From a virus: a DNA stretch of 48,375 bases. Each line of letters begins with the position of its first letter. Within the stretch, counting starts at the first letter, position 1. The stretch lies in IMG/VR virus record IMGVR_UViG_3300025940_000002, positions 1 to 48,375 of that record; one strand, 5' to 3'. A program made the translations under genes and the position numbers. The notes under the pieces are model-generated. The model did no database searches. It was not told the DNA's origin and saw only the letters and a program-made list of their open reading frames with translations. Shown here in pieces: positions 41,034 through 47,691 of this stretch.

Positions 41034-41188
41034 GCGCCAGGTTGTTCCCAAAGCCCCGAAAAGCGGTGGACATCCTGGCGCTTCCTGGCGCGGGCGCGGC
41101 ACTTTCGCAACAGGCGCCGGGCGGCCCGCGGTGGAGCCTGTCGCGGGCGCGGCCCTTTCGCGACACGTTCGCGCCAGGATGCGCCAGG
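41034..41188. repeat. Iteron-like cluster of GCGCCAGG octamers
   Basis: Five exact copies: GCGCCAGG at 41034-41041, 41171-41178 and 41181-41188, and its reverse complement CCTGGCGC at 41074-41081 and 41084-41091. A longer repeat GCGCCAGGTTGT occurs at 41034 and 41181, and a G/C-rich block with CTTTCGC occurs twice between. Nothing here reads as a gene. An origin or an operator array is possible. Confidence 0.65.
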
Positions 41189-41231
41189 TTGTCCCCGGGG
41201 GGTGGGGTCGGCGTAGGCTGATGCCTATGCC

Positions 41232-41378
41232 ATGGTTAAGACGGTTTCTTCGGAGTTGTTCATACTTCCAACAGGCGTCACTACGGCTACTGCTGTGTTT
41301 GAGAACCTCATTCAGGGAGAGGATCTTGAGACCACCACCCGCCCGCCGCCGCTTCGTTTTCAACGCGCACCTGCTTGA
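41232..41378 (+). other. AT-rich 48-codon open frame in the leader
   Basis: ATG 41232 opens 48 codons (MVKTVSSELFILPTGVTTAT...) and stops at TGA 41376, overlapping the TTG start of the next gene. Unlike all neighbours, its codons often end in A or T and the DNA from 41232 to about 41335 is AT-richer than its surroundings. No SD is present. It may be a control leader or recently acquired DNA. The variant box CCATGGTTAAG overlaps its ATG. Confidence 0.35.
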
Positions 41379-41967
41379 GCAGCTGACCGACGCCAACCTC
41401 CGGGCCAGCTTCCACTCCCACACCTGCCCCGGCTGCGCGGTCTGGAAGCTCAAGAAGCGCACCTTCTGCGGATCCTGCTGGAACAACCTGCCCGAGTACC
41501 TGCAGGGGCCCCTGCTCGCCGACCAGCTCCGCGAGGGCTACGACCTGGCCGTGCTCGGCGCGATGCGGCACCTGGGCCGCCAGCGGTTCATCACGCCCCC
41601 GGTACCGAAGGAGCTGGGGTACGACAACGCCCCGGCCAAGTTCGAGGCGGTGAGCGCGGAGCTGTGCGCGCGGATCGTCGCCGGCAACGTGTGCCCCAAG
41701 TGCGCGGGCGACAAGTTCAGCGGCGCCGTGTTCTGCCGCCCCTGCGACTCCCGCCTCGGCGAGTACATGGCGACGGTCTCCCGCCGCGGCCCCACCCACG
41801 ACGCCACGCTCTTCGGCAGCAACCTGGCGGCGGTCCGCGAGGACCTGGAGGTCGGCAAGCTGCTGCACGGCACGCCCGACCAGGTGGTGCGCTTCCGAAA
41901 GGCGCTGTGCCAGGCCGTGAAGGTGATGAAGGAGAAGTCCCTGCACTTCAGGAGGACGCCCGAGTGA
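41326..41967 (+). CDS. Double zinc-ribbon protein (213 aa)
   Basis: TTG 41326 is chosen because GGGAG lies 6 nt upstream; the frame is open further up but enters the repeat region. Two Cys-rich units occur: CPGC ... CGSC near residues 27-47, and CPKC ... CRPC near 124-143, each followed by a helix. They look like paired zinc ribbons that bind nucleic acid. It is the first gene of the operon, so a regulator or an early host-takeover protein is plausible, but no family is recognised. Confidence 0.7.
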   Translation: MRPPPARRRFVFNAHLLEQLTDANLRASFHSHTCPGCAVWKLKKRTFCGSCWNNLPEYLQGPLLADQLREGYDLAVLGAMRHLGRQRFITPPVPKELGYDNAPAKFEAVSAELCARIVAGNVCPKCAGDKFSGAVFCRPCDSRLGEYMATVSRRGPTHDATLFGSNLAAVREDLEVGKLLHGTPDQVVRFRKALCQAVKVMKEKSLHFRRTPE

Positions 41968-42242
41968 GGCAGACCAACACGACCCACGCCGCGCGCCGCT
42001 GGCCGCGGGAGCTGCGGATCGAGGGCGACGGGCGGATCTGGCGGATCGTGTTCGACCGCTGCGCGTCCGGCCCCGAGCCCCGCCCCGACCTGGGCCGCGG
42101 CTCGCTGATGGAGAGCGCGAAGATCGACCACCTGCGATCGGTCCTGGAGCGCGCCGGCTTCGTCGGCGACGGGCCCACGCAGATCGACCTGGCCAACAAG
42201 ACCGGCGCCGAGCTGTGGCGCCGGAAGGAGAGAGGGAGCTGA
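41964..42242 (+). CDS. Hypothetical protein (92 aa)
   Basis: GTG at 41964 overlaps the previous stop (GTGA) and has AGGAGG 8 nt upstream; its stop overlaps the RusA ATG (TGATG). The sequence is basic at the start (TTHAARRWPRELRIEGDG) with a helical end. No family recognised; coupling with rusA suggests a shared process. Confidence 0.65.
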   Translation: MRQTNTTHAARRWPRELRIEGDGRIWRIVFDRCASGPEPRPDLGRGSLMESAKIDHLRSVLERAGFVGDGPTQIDLANKTGAELWRRKERGS

Positions 42243-43078
42243 TGGGCATCAAGACGTCGAAGGCACTGAGGGAGAGGATCGGGGGCCGCACGTTCGGCCG
42301 GCACTGGCGGCCGCCGCTGGGCACGCCGCTGCCGGGGTTCGTCTGGATGGCGCTGCGGATCGAGCCGCCGACGGTCACCCACCACGCCAAGCACCTGGCG
42401 CCGGTCGGCAAGAAGGGGGGCGGCTGGAGGATGACGCTGGCCGACGACCCGGCCCTGGTCGCCGCCCGGGAGCAGTACCTGCTGTCGATCCCCGAGCGGC
42501 CCGTGCCCCTGGTGCCCCTGCGGCCGCCGATCGTCCTGCACCTGTGGTTCTACTGGCACCGGTCGAGCCCCGACGGCCAGCACTGCCACACGGTCAAACC
42601 CGACGCCTCCAACGCCACCAAGGCCCTGGAAGACGTGCTCTCCCTCCGGGGCTATTGGGACGACGACGCCGAGATCTCCGACCTGGTCGTGCACAAGCGG
42701 TGGACGTCGACCCCCGGCTGCGTCCTGGTGTACGCCCGGACCCTCGCCGGCCCGACCGACCCCGGCAACCGGATCGACCCCACCGAGGACCAGGCCCCCT
42801 ACCTGGTGCATCCCGTCCCCTGGCTCGTCCGCCAGGACCTGCAGGCCCTCGGCCAGGCCTTCGCGGCAGCTCGAGCGATTGAGAAGCTGGGCAACCTTCC
42901 CGGCGAACGTAAGCCAAGCAACCCAAAGCGGGTACAGCCGTGGCAGACACTGGCCAAGGGGTCGCGCCAGGACCGCCCTGGCGGCTCGCCCGCTGCCCCC
43001 AGAGCGACGAAGGGGCCCGGGGGTGGGGGTACGGAGGGGGGGAAGCGCCAGAATCGCTCCGGGAGGGCCAAGCCGTGA
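42242..43078 (+). CDS. rusA: RusA-family Holliday junction resolvase (278 aa)
   Basis: The core matches RusA: a strand LHLWFYWHRSSPDGQHCHT, then VKPDASNATKALEDVL with Asp121, and GYWDDDAEISDLVVHKRW with Asp140-142. These are the acidic residues that bind metal in RusA enzymes. The enzyme cuts four-way junctions, which helps resolve branched phage DNA before packaging. It is longer than E. coli RusA (about 120 aa), with about 80 extra N-terminal residues and a basic, Gly-rich C-terminal tail after residue 220 that may only be tolerated. It is the only classical DNA-metabolism gene recognised outside the giant protein. Confidence 0.85.
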   Translation: MGIKTSKALRERIGGRTFGRHWRPPLGTPLPGFVWMALRIEPPTVTHHAKHLAPVGKKGGGWRMTLADDPALVAAREQYLLSIPERPVPLVPLRPPIVLHLWFYWHRSSPDGQHCHTVKPDASNATKALEDVLSLRGYWDDDAEISDLVVHKRWTSTPGCVLVYARTLAGPTDPGNRIDPTEDQAPYLVHPVPWLVRQDLQALGQAFAAARAIEKLGNLPGERKPSNPKRVQPWQTLAKGSRQDRPGGSPAAPRATKGPGGGGTEGGKRQNRSGRAKP

Positions 43079-43824
43079 CGCCACGCCAGTTTGACAGCGT
43101 CCAGGCCGCCCGGTCGGCCGAGGCGGTGCAAAAGCTCTTTCGGGGGTCGTTTTCGAAGTGGGACGCGCTGGGCTGCGTCCGCCGGGTCCGCCCCCCTCTC
43201 CCGGGGGAGAAGATCCCCCACCTGGTGAGGCCCCGGCCGTCGAGGCTGGAGGTCGGCCCCTGGCCGCACGACGTGTGGCGGCGCGTCGAGCAGCTCGTCC
43301 AGGAGGGGCGGGTGGCGGCGACGTCGTTCACGACGGTCCGGGACCTGCACACCGCCGACGTCTCGCTCGTAGAGATCGAGGCGGCCGGCTACGTCCACCA
43401 GCTGTGCATGAGCAGCCGCGAGACCTGGGGCGTTCGGATGGCTCAGTACACGGGCCCGGCCGGCTACTGGTCGATGCTGCTGTGGCGCCTCCGCGCCGCC
43501 GGGACCCTGACCGTCCACCGGGGGGTCGTGTGCGCGATCGACCGGTCCCTGGGACTGACGGCGCCGGCGCTGTCGCCGATCGCGTGCCCGGACGAGCGCA
43601 CCTTCTTTCGGCTGGCGCGGACGAGGTACCGGGAACCGCACGACCGTCTGGACCGCGGTAAGGACAACGTCAATGATTGGGCGCGGGGACTTCTCCCCGA
43701 GTGGTACCCGCCGGGCGTGAAGGTCTACGCCGACCCCTCCACCGACCCGGCACTCTTCTCCAACGTGAAGGACGTGGACCCCCGCTTCGTCGGCAAGGAC
43801 GCGGACCGATGGCTGAGAACGTGA
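43075..43824 (+). CDS. Hypothetical protein (249 aa)
   Basis: GTG 43075 overlaps the rusA stop and has GGGAGG 8 nt upstream. An ATG at 42940 is also in frame but lies well inside rusA. The protein is mixed alpha/beta and basic, rich in Trp, Arg and Pro (WPHDVWRRVEQLVQEGRVAA, then MSSRETWGVRMAQYTGPAGY). It overlaps the next gene by 16 nt. I do not recognise a domain; the central helix-turn-helix-like stretch may bind DNA, without strong evidence. Confidence 0.65.
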   Translation: MTPRQFDSVQAARSAEAVQKLFRGSFSKWDALGCVRRVRPPLPGEKIPHLVRPRPSRLEVGPWPHDVWRRVEQLVQEGRVAATSFTTVRDLHTADVSLVEIEAAGYVHQLCMSSRETWGVRMAQYTGPAGYWSMLLWRLRAAGTLTVHRGVVCAIDRSLGLTAPALSPIACPDERTFFRLARTRYREPHDRLDRGKDNVNDWARGLLPEWYPPGVKVYADPSTDPALFSNVKDVDPRFVGKDADRWLRT

Positions 43825-44000
43825 AGCCGCCCAAGGGCGGGCGGCTGGCCAGGTACTGGAAGGACGAGGCGGACCGCCTCGCCGAGCGCGTGCTGGAGCT
43901 GACGCGCGACAACCAGCAGCTCCGCTACCAGGTCAACCGCCTGAGTCGCCGCGCGACGTCGCCGGCGTCGCTGGGCGAGATCCTCAAATCGGAAGGCTGA
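43809..44000 (+). CDS. Small coiled-coil protein (63 aa)
   Basis: ATG 43809 lies inside the end of the previous gene. After a basic start (MAENVKPPKGGRLARYWKDE) it forms a single leucine-zipper-like coil (LAERVLELTRDNQQLRYQVN). It may dimerise or pair with the next coiled-coil protein. Function unknown. Confidence 0.65.
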   Translation: MAENVKPPKGGRLARYWKDEADRLAERVLELTRDNQQLRYQVNRLSRRATSPASLGEILKSEG

Positions 44001-44003
44001 ACA

Positions 44004-44411
44004 ATGGCGGCAAGCAACGGCGCGGACGTCGACCGGGCCCTGGTCTCGGAAGCCACCCGCGCCATGGCGCGCGGCCAGGTCCTGACCGACGCGGAGCTGG
44101 GCCGGGAGACGGCGGCCTTCGTCGCGGCGAAGGAGAAGATCATCCTCCGGCTCGCGGAGCTGAACGCCGAGGTCCGCACCGCCGCCGGGCGCCTCGCGCG
44201 GGAGAGGTACGCCCACATCTGCGCCGAGCAGAACCGACTCCGGGCCGACCTGCAGCGGACCGACGCCAGGCTGAGGGAGCTGAAGTCTCTGCGGCGCGAG
44301 GTCGCCGAAGAGTGGCACCAGGAGAAGTCCCGCACCCGCCAGGAGATCACCGACCGGCTCGACAGGGTCGAGGCGCTGCTGAAGGAAGTCCTCCGCAGGA
44401 TGAAAGGCTGA
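44004..44411 (+). CDS. Coiled-coil protein (135 aa)
   Basis: It begins 3 nt after the previous stop. Nearly the whole chain is helical with heptads (AAFVAAKEKIILRLAELNAE, ICAEQNRLRADLQRTDARLR, EITDRLDRVEALLKEVLRRM). It looks like an elongated dimer. It lies directly before the Acb2-like gene, so an anti-defence or host-takeover role is possible but unproven. Confidence 0.65.
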   Translation: MAASNGADVDRALVSEATRAMARGQVLTDAELGRETAAFVAAKEKIILRLAELNAEVRTAAGRLARERYAHICAEQNRLRADLQRTDARLRELKSLRREVAEEWHQEKSRTRQEITDRLDRVEALLKEVLRRMKG

Positions 44412-44414
44412 CCC

Positions 44415-44633
44415 ATGACCCGCAAGACCTACGCCTACCACAAGCCCAGCGAGCTGGGGCTGGAGAAGATCGCCGTGCTGCGCGCGGCGTTCTCGGACCT
44501 GCACGACACGGTCGAGCAGCTCGCGCCGGCGTCGCGCGAGCGCTCCGTGGCCCTGACCGAGCTGGAGACCGCCGCGATGTGGGCGATCAAGGCCGTGGTC
44601 TGCAACGACCCGGCGTCCGAAGTGGCGGGTTGA
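44415..44633 (+). CDS. acb2: Acb2/Tad1-type cyclic-nucleotide sponge (72 aa)
   Basis: The short chain carries the whole signature of the Acb2/Tad1 hairpin family: an aromatic-His start (TYAYHKPSELGLEKI), a long helix (VLRAAFSDLHDTVEQLAP), the loop SRERSVALTELE and the end AAMWAIKAVVCNDP. In family members the order is Y-H-x-P, then P-x-S-R-E, then A-L-T-x-L-E, then M-W-A. Known Acb2 proteins form hexamers that bind cyclic di- and trinucleotides made by CBASS systems, while Tad1 proteins trap Thoeris signals. This gene is therefore likely to protect the phage from a nucleotide-signalling defence. Which ligand it binds is not visible. It sits mid-operon, 3 nt after a coiled-coil gene. Confidence 0.82.
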   Translation: MTRKTYAYHKPSELGLEKIAVLRAAFSDLHDTVEQLAPASRERSVALTELETAAMWAIKAVVCNDPASEVAG

Positions 44634-44665
44634 GTCGGCGGCGGCCGTTCCCTACCGTGGCCCCG

Positions 44666-45796
44666 ATGATCGACTTCAACCGGCCGGGGTCGGCCCTGTG
44701 GTTCGGACAGACCGAGTGGGCGCGGCAGGGGTCGCCCAACGGGTACCTCTGGGACGAGGACGCGGACTTCCCCCGGAAGTTCCTGGCGTACTGCCGCGAG
44801 TGTGCCCTGATCAACCAGTCGATGCGGAGCCAGCTCTGCGTCTGGTGGAACGTCGAGGGCGAGCGCTGGAACGGGGTCAACAACGAGCACCCGCAGCCGG
44901 AGTGGGCGTACGTCGGCAACCCGCGCCACACGCCGCCGTGCCTGACCACCAACCTCCTGCGTGACGGGCTGAACGAGTTCCTCACGCGCGGCGTGCGCGT
45001 GTTCGCGACGGTCCGCAGCTCGGAGATCTGGATCGACCCGTGGGGGCGGCCGCGGCGCCTCTACAACACCAACCACCGCAGCCGCCTGTCGGAGACCTTC
45101 GACTGGATGGAATCGGTGGGCTTCAGCGGCGCCTACTACGACTCCAACGCCGGCCAGGCCGCGCGGCGGAAGTGGTTCCCCAACCGGATCCGCGCCCGGG
45201 CCGCGCTCCTGACGCCGCCGCTGGTGTCGGCCGAGACGGTCTTGCAGGCCATGGCCGACGCCAACCTCGGGCCCGCGCTGAACCCGTGGGGCGGCGGCGG
45301 CTTCGACGTGTTCGGGGAGTTCGGTGACGAGGCCTACGACGTCAACGGGATCGGGATCTGGACCGACGCCCGCCTCGGCGACGTGCGCTTCAAGAACCCG
45401 ACCAACGACCCGGCCGTGCCCGACGGCGTGGCGATGCAGGCCGCCTACCGCAAGCGCCACCCGCTGGCGTGGCGCGTGCTCGCCGGCTGCGACGAAGAGC
45501 ACCGGCTGCCGGAGTACCGCGAGGCGATGCGGACGGGCGGCGCGATCATGCTCTTCCCCGGCCAGGTCCCGATCGACCGACCCGAGTGGGGCAACACCTG
45601 GCGCGTCTACGACTTCTACGCCGAGCTGCACGGCTGGCCGAAGCGCGAGGAACGCCGGCCCGGCGTGGCGGCCGCGGCGATGCCCGGCGGCGGCGACGGC
45701 GACCGGCGGATCCCGGGGATGCCGCTGAAGGACCTGTCCCTCACGCTGCAGCCGCGGGAAGAGAACGACCTGTTCAAACCGGAGGCCATGAAGTGA
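44666..45796 (+). CDS. TIM-barrel-like protein of unknown function (376 aa)
   Basis: ATG 44666; no SD is seen, only ACCGTGG upstream. The chain is rich in Trp, Asp and Asn with alternating strands and helices: VRVFATVRSSEIWIDPWGRP, then TFDWMESVGFSGAYYDSNAG, VLQAMADANLGPALNPWGGG and AYDVNGIGIWTDARLG. This is like a glycoside-hydrolase barrel, with SGAYYDSNAG at the end of a strand as possible active-site residues. No known family is recognised. The next gene is also barrel-like and overlaps it, so both may act on the same carbohydrate. There is no signal peptide. Confidence 0.6.
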   Translation: MIDFNRPGSALWFGQTEWARQGSPNGYLWDEDADFPRKFLAYCRECALINQSMRSQLCVWWNVEGERWNGVNNEHPQPEWAYVGNPRHTPPCLTTNLLRDGLNEFLTRGVRVFATVRSSEIWIDPWGRPRRLYNTNHRSRLSETFDWMESVGFSGAYYDSNAGQAARRKWFPNRIRARAALLTPPLVSAETVLQAMADANLGPALNPWGGGGFDVFGEFGDEAYDVNGIGIWTDARLGDVRFKNPTNDPAVPDGVAMQAAYRKRHPLAWRVLAGCDEEHRLPEYREAMRTGGAIMLFPGQVPIDRPEWGNTWRVYDFYAELHGWPKREERRPGVAAAAMPGGGDGDRRIPGMPLKDLSLTLQPREENDLFKPEAMK

Positions 45797-47457
45797 ACCG
45801 CTCGATCTTCGGCGCCGTGCCCTCGCACGTCTCGCCCGACGCCGGCCAGGCCCATTGCGCGGACCTGGTCAAAAGCGCCTACCCGTTCGGATCCCCCTCC
45901 AAGGCCGGCAGCCGCAAGCCCGAGGACGGCGCGCCCGAGCTGGACCCCTCCGGCTGGCCCAAGGGCGACTTCGGCGCGTTGCTGATCGCGAGCCCGGCGC
46001 CCGTGTGGCCCGGCGTCTACGTGGTCCGCGGCCGCTTCGAGAAGCAACCGACGCTGTCGCTGATGAGCAGCGCGGGCGAAGTGAAGAACGCGACCTTCGA
46101 GGCCTCGCCCTCCGGGACCTTCCAGGCCGAGATCCACGTCCCGAGCCCGAGCAGCCAGCTGTTCGTCCGCTGCCAGGGCGGCGGGCGGTGCTACGACTTC
46201 CAGGTGTGGCGCCCCGGCTACGCGCCGGCGCGTAACGCCAAGGGGCCGACGTGGACGCGGGAGTTCGTCAACTCACTCCTGCCGTTCGGGATCCTCCGCA
46301 CGCTGGGGCTCGCGCGCGTCAACCACCTGGTGGGCGCGACGCTGGCCTCGGTCCCGCGGCCCGAGCAGGCGACGTGGAACGAGACCGGCGTCCCGTGGTC
46401 GGAGATCTTCGAGCTGGCGAAGCTGGCGGACATGGACGTCTGGGTCACCTTCCCCTACGCCGCCCCCGACGAGCTGGTGCACTGGATCGCCAACGAGGCC
46501 AACCACGCGCTGCCGTCGGACGCCTTCGTGTGGTGGGAGCACGGGAACGAGACCGCCTGGAACTGGCGCTTCAAGCAGACCGGCGCCAACCACGCCGACG
46601 CGCAGCAGCTGGTCGCCGACGGCGACCCGTACGGCTACAACGACCCCGAGACCAACGCCGACGTCTGGCGCTGGCTTCACCACGGCCGCCACACGATCCG
46701 CATCGCCAGGATCCTCCAGGAGGTCCTGGGCAACGACCGCGAGCGCGGGATCCTCGGCCTGCAGTACGGGGACATCTTCTACGCGAGCAAGCTGCTGGCG
46801 TGGATGCGCGCCAAGTACGGGGAGCTGGACCAGTACCTGGTGGCGACCGGGATCGCGCCCTACTCCGGCAGCGGCGACCCGGCCTTCCTGAAGCGCACGG
46901 ACCTGGCGCGGGACGACGTGCTCGCCTACATGACGCGCGAGGCGGTCAACTTCCCCGCCTCGGACAAGTGGGGCCGCCACTTCGCGCTGGCCGCTCAGTA
47001 CCGCCTCGGCGTCGCCGCCTACGAGCTGGCCATGGGGTTGGGCGAGGGCGGCGACACGCGACTGCGCGGGCCCGACGGCAAGGTGCTGAAGGACCCGAAC
47101 GGGAAGGACCAGGACCCGACGCGCTACGCCAAGGCCGCCGCGATGATGGAGCCGCAGGCCGGCGTCGCCGCCGGCGTCTACTTCGAGAAGCTCTTCTCCG
47201 GGCACCTGGCCGCCGGCTGCCACATGACCGTCGTGGACTCCTGGAGCCCGAACGGCTGGTACGCCCTGGCGCCGGACGCGCGTCCCGAGCAGCTCGCGGC
47301 CGCCCCGCGGTACGTTGCCGCCCGCGACGTCGCCCGCCGGTACCAGGGGCCGCGGTACCCGGGCCCGCGCCCGCCCGTGGTCAAGCCGCTGGCCAGCTCG
47401 ATCGTCCTGGAGGGGATGAAGAGCCTGGTCGCCGAGCTGCAGGAGCGGGGGCTGTGA
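45793..47457 (+). CDS. Glycoside-hydrolase-like protein (554 aa)
   Basis: GTG 45793 overlaps the upstream stop (GTGA) and has GGAGG 7 nt upstream. Residues about 1-140 are a beta-sandwich. From about 155 a barrel follows: RTLGLARVNHLVGATLASVP, then VPWSEIFELAKLADMDVWVT, and VWWEHGNETAWNWRFKQTG with Glu253 after Gly-Asn. The Asn-Glu pair is the usual acid/base site of clan A glycoside hydrolases. The pattern resembles a family sometimes annotated as cellulose-binding in proteobacteria and planctomycetes. It could be a capsule depolymerase or a virion-associated enzyme. The gene closes the operon and is far from the fibre genes. Confidence 0.65.
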   Translation: MNRSIFGAVPSHVSPDAGQAHCADLVKSAYPFGSPSKAGSRKPEDGAPELDPSGWPKGDFGALLIASPAPVWPGVYVVRGRFEKQPTLSLMSSAGEVKNATFEASPSGTFQAEIHVPSPSSQLFVRCQGGGRCYDFQVWRPGYAPARNAKGPTWTREFVNSLLPFGILRTLGLARVNHLVGATLASVPRPEQATWNETGVPWSEIFELAKLADMDVWVTFPYAAPDELVHWIANEANHALPSDAFVWWEHGNETAWNWRFKQTGANHADAQQLVADGDPYGYNDPETNADVWRWLHHGRHTIRIARILQEVLGNDRERGILGLQYGDIFYASKLLAWMRAKYGELDQYLVATGIAPYSGSGDPAFLKRTDLARDDVLAYMTREAVNFPASDKWGRHFALAAQYRLGVAAYELAMGLGEGGDTRLRGPDGKVLKDPNGKDQDPTRYAKAAAMMEPQAGVAAGVYFEKLFSGHLAAGCHMTVVDSWSPNGWYALAPDARPEQLAAAPRYVAARDVARRYQGPRYPGPRPPVVKPLASSIVLEGMKSLVAELQERGL

Positions 47458-47594
47458 ACCCGGGCCCTGCCGCCACGCCATTGCTTCGGCATTAACCCCG
47501 GATGGGGGGTCGAGCGGAGAACAGGACCCGGGGCCACAACCCAACCCGGGCGTTTGCCCCGACGAAAGCGCGTGACACCGATCGGGGCCCAAAG

Positions 47595-47628
47595 CCGGCC
47601 GCCCGCGTGGGCGGCCGGTTCTCTTTTG
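47595..47628 (+). terminator. Rho-independent terminator
   Basis: Perfect 10-bp arms CCGGCCGCCC (47595-47604) and GGGCGGCCGG (47609-47618), loop GCGT, followed by TTCTCTTTTG. The best terminator in the window. Its T-tract runs directly into the -35 box of the next promoter. The stretch 47458-47590 holds several CCCGGG-type blocks but no gene. Confidence 0.85.
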
Positions 47629-47655
47629 ACCGGTGCTTCTCTGCCGTGGTATAGA
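47626..47655 (+). promoter_or_regulatory. Sigma70-type promoter for the first operon
   Basis: TTGACC (47626-47631), an 18-bp spacer and TATAGA (47650-47655), with extended -10 TGG and the shared 11-mer CCGTGGTATAG at 47644-47654. The leader to ATG 47692 is about 30 nt. It drives the genes that run across the join to 2346. Confidence 0.85.
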
Positions 47656-47691
47656 AGCCCGTCCCACAAACGCCTTTCAGGGAGGCACGCG

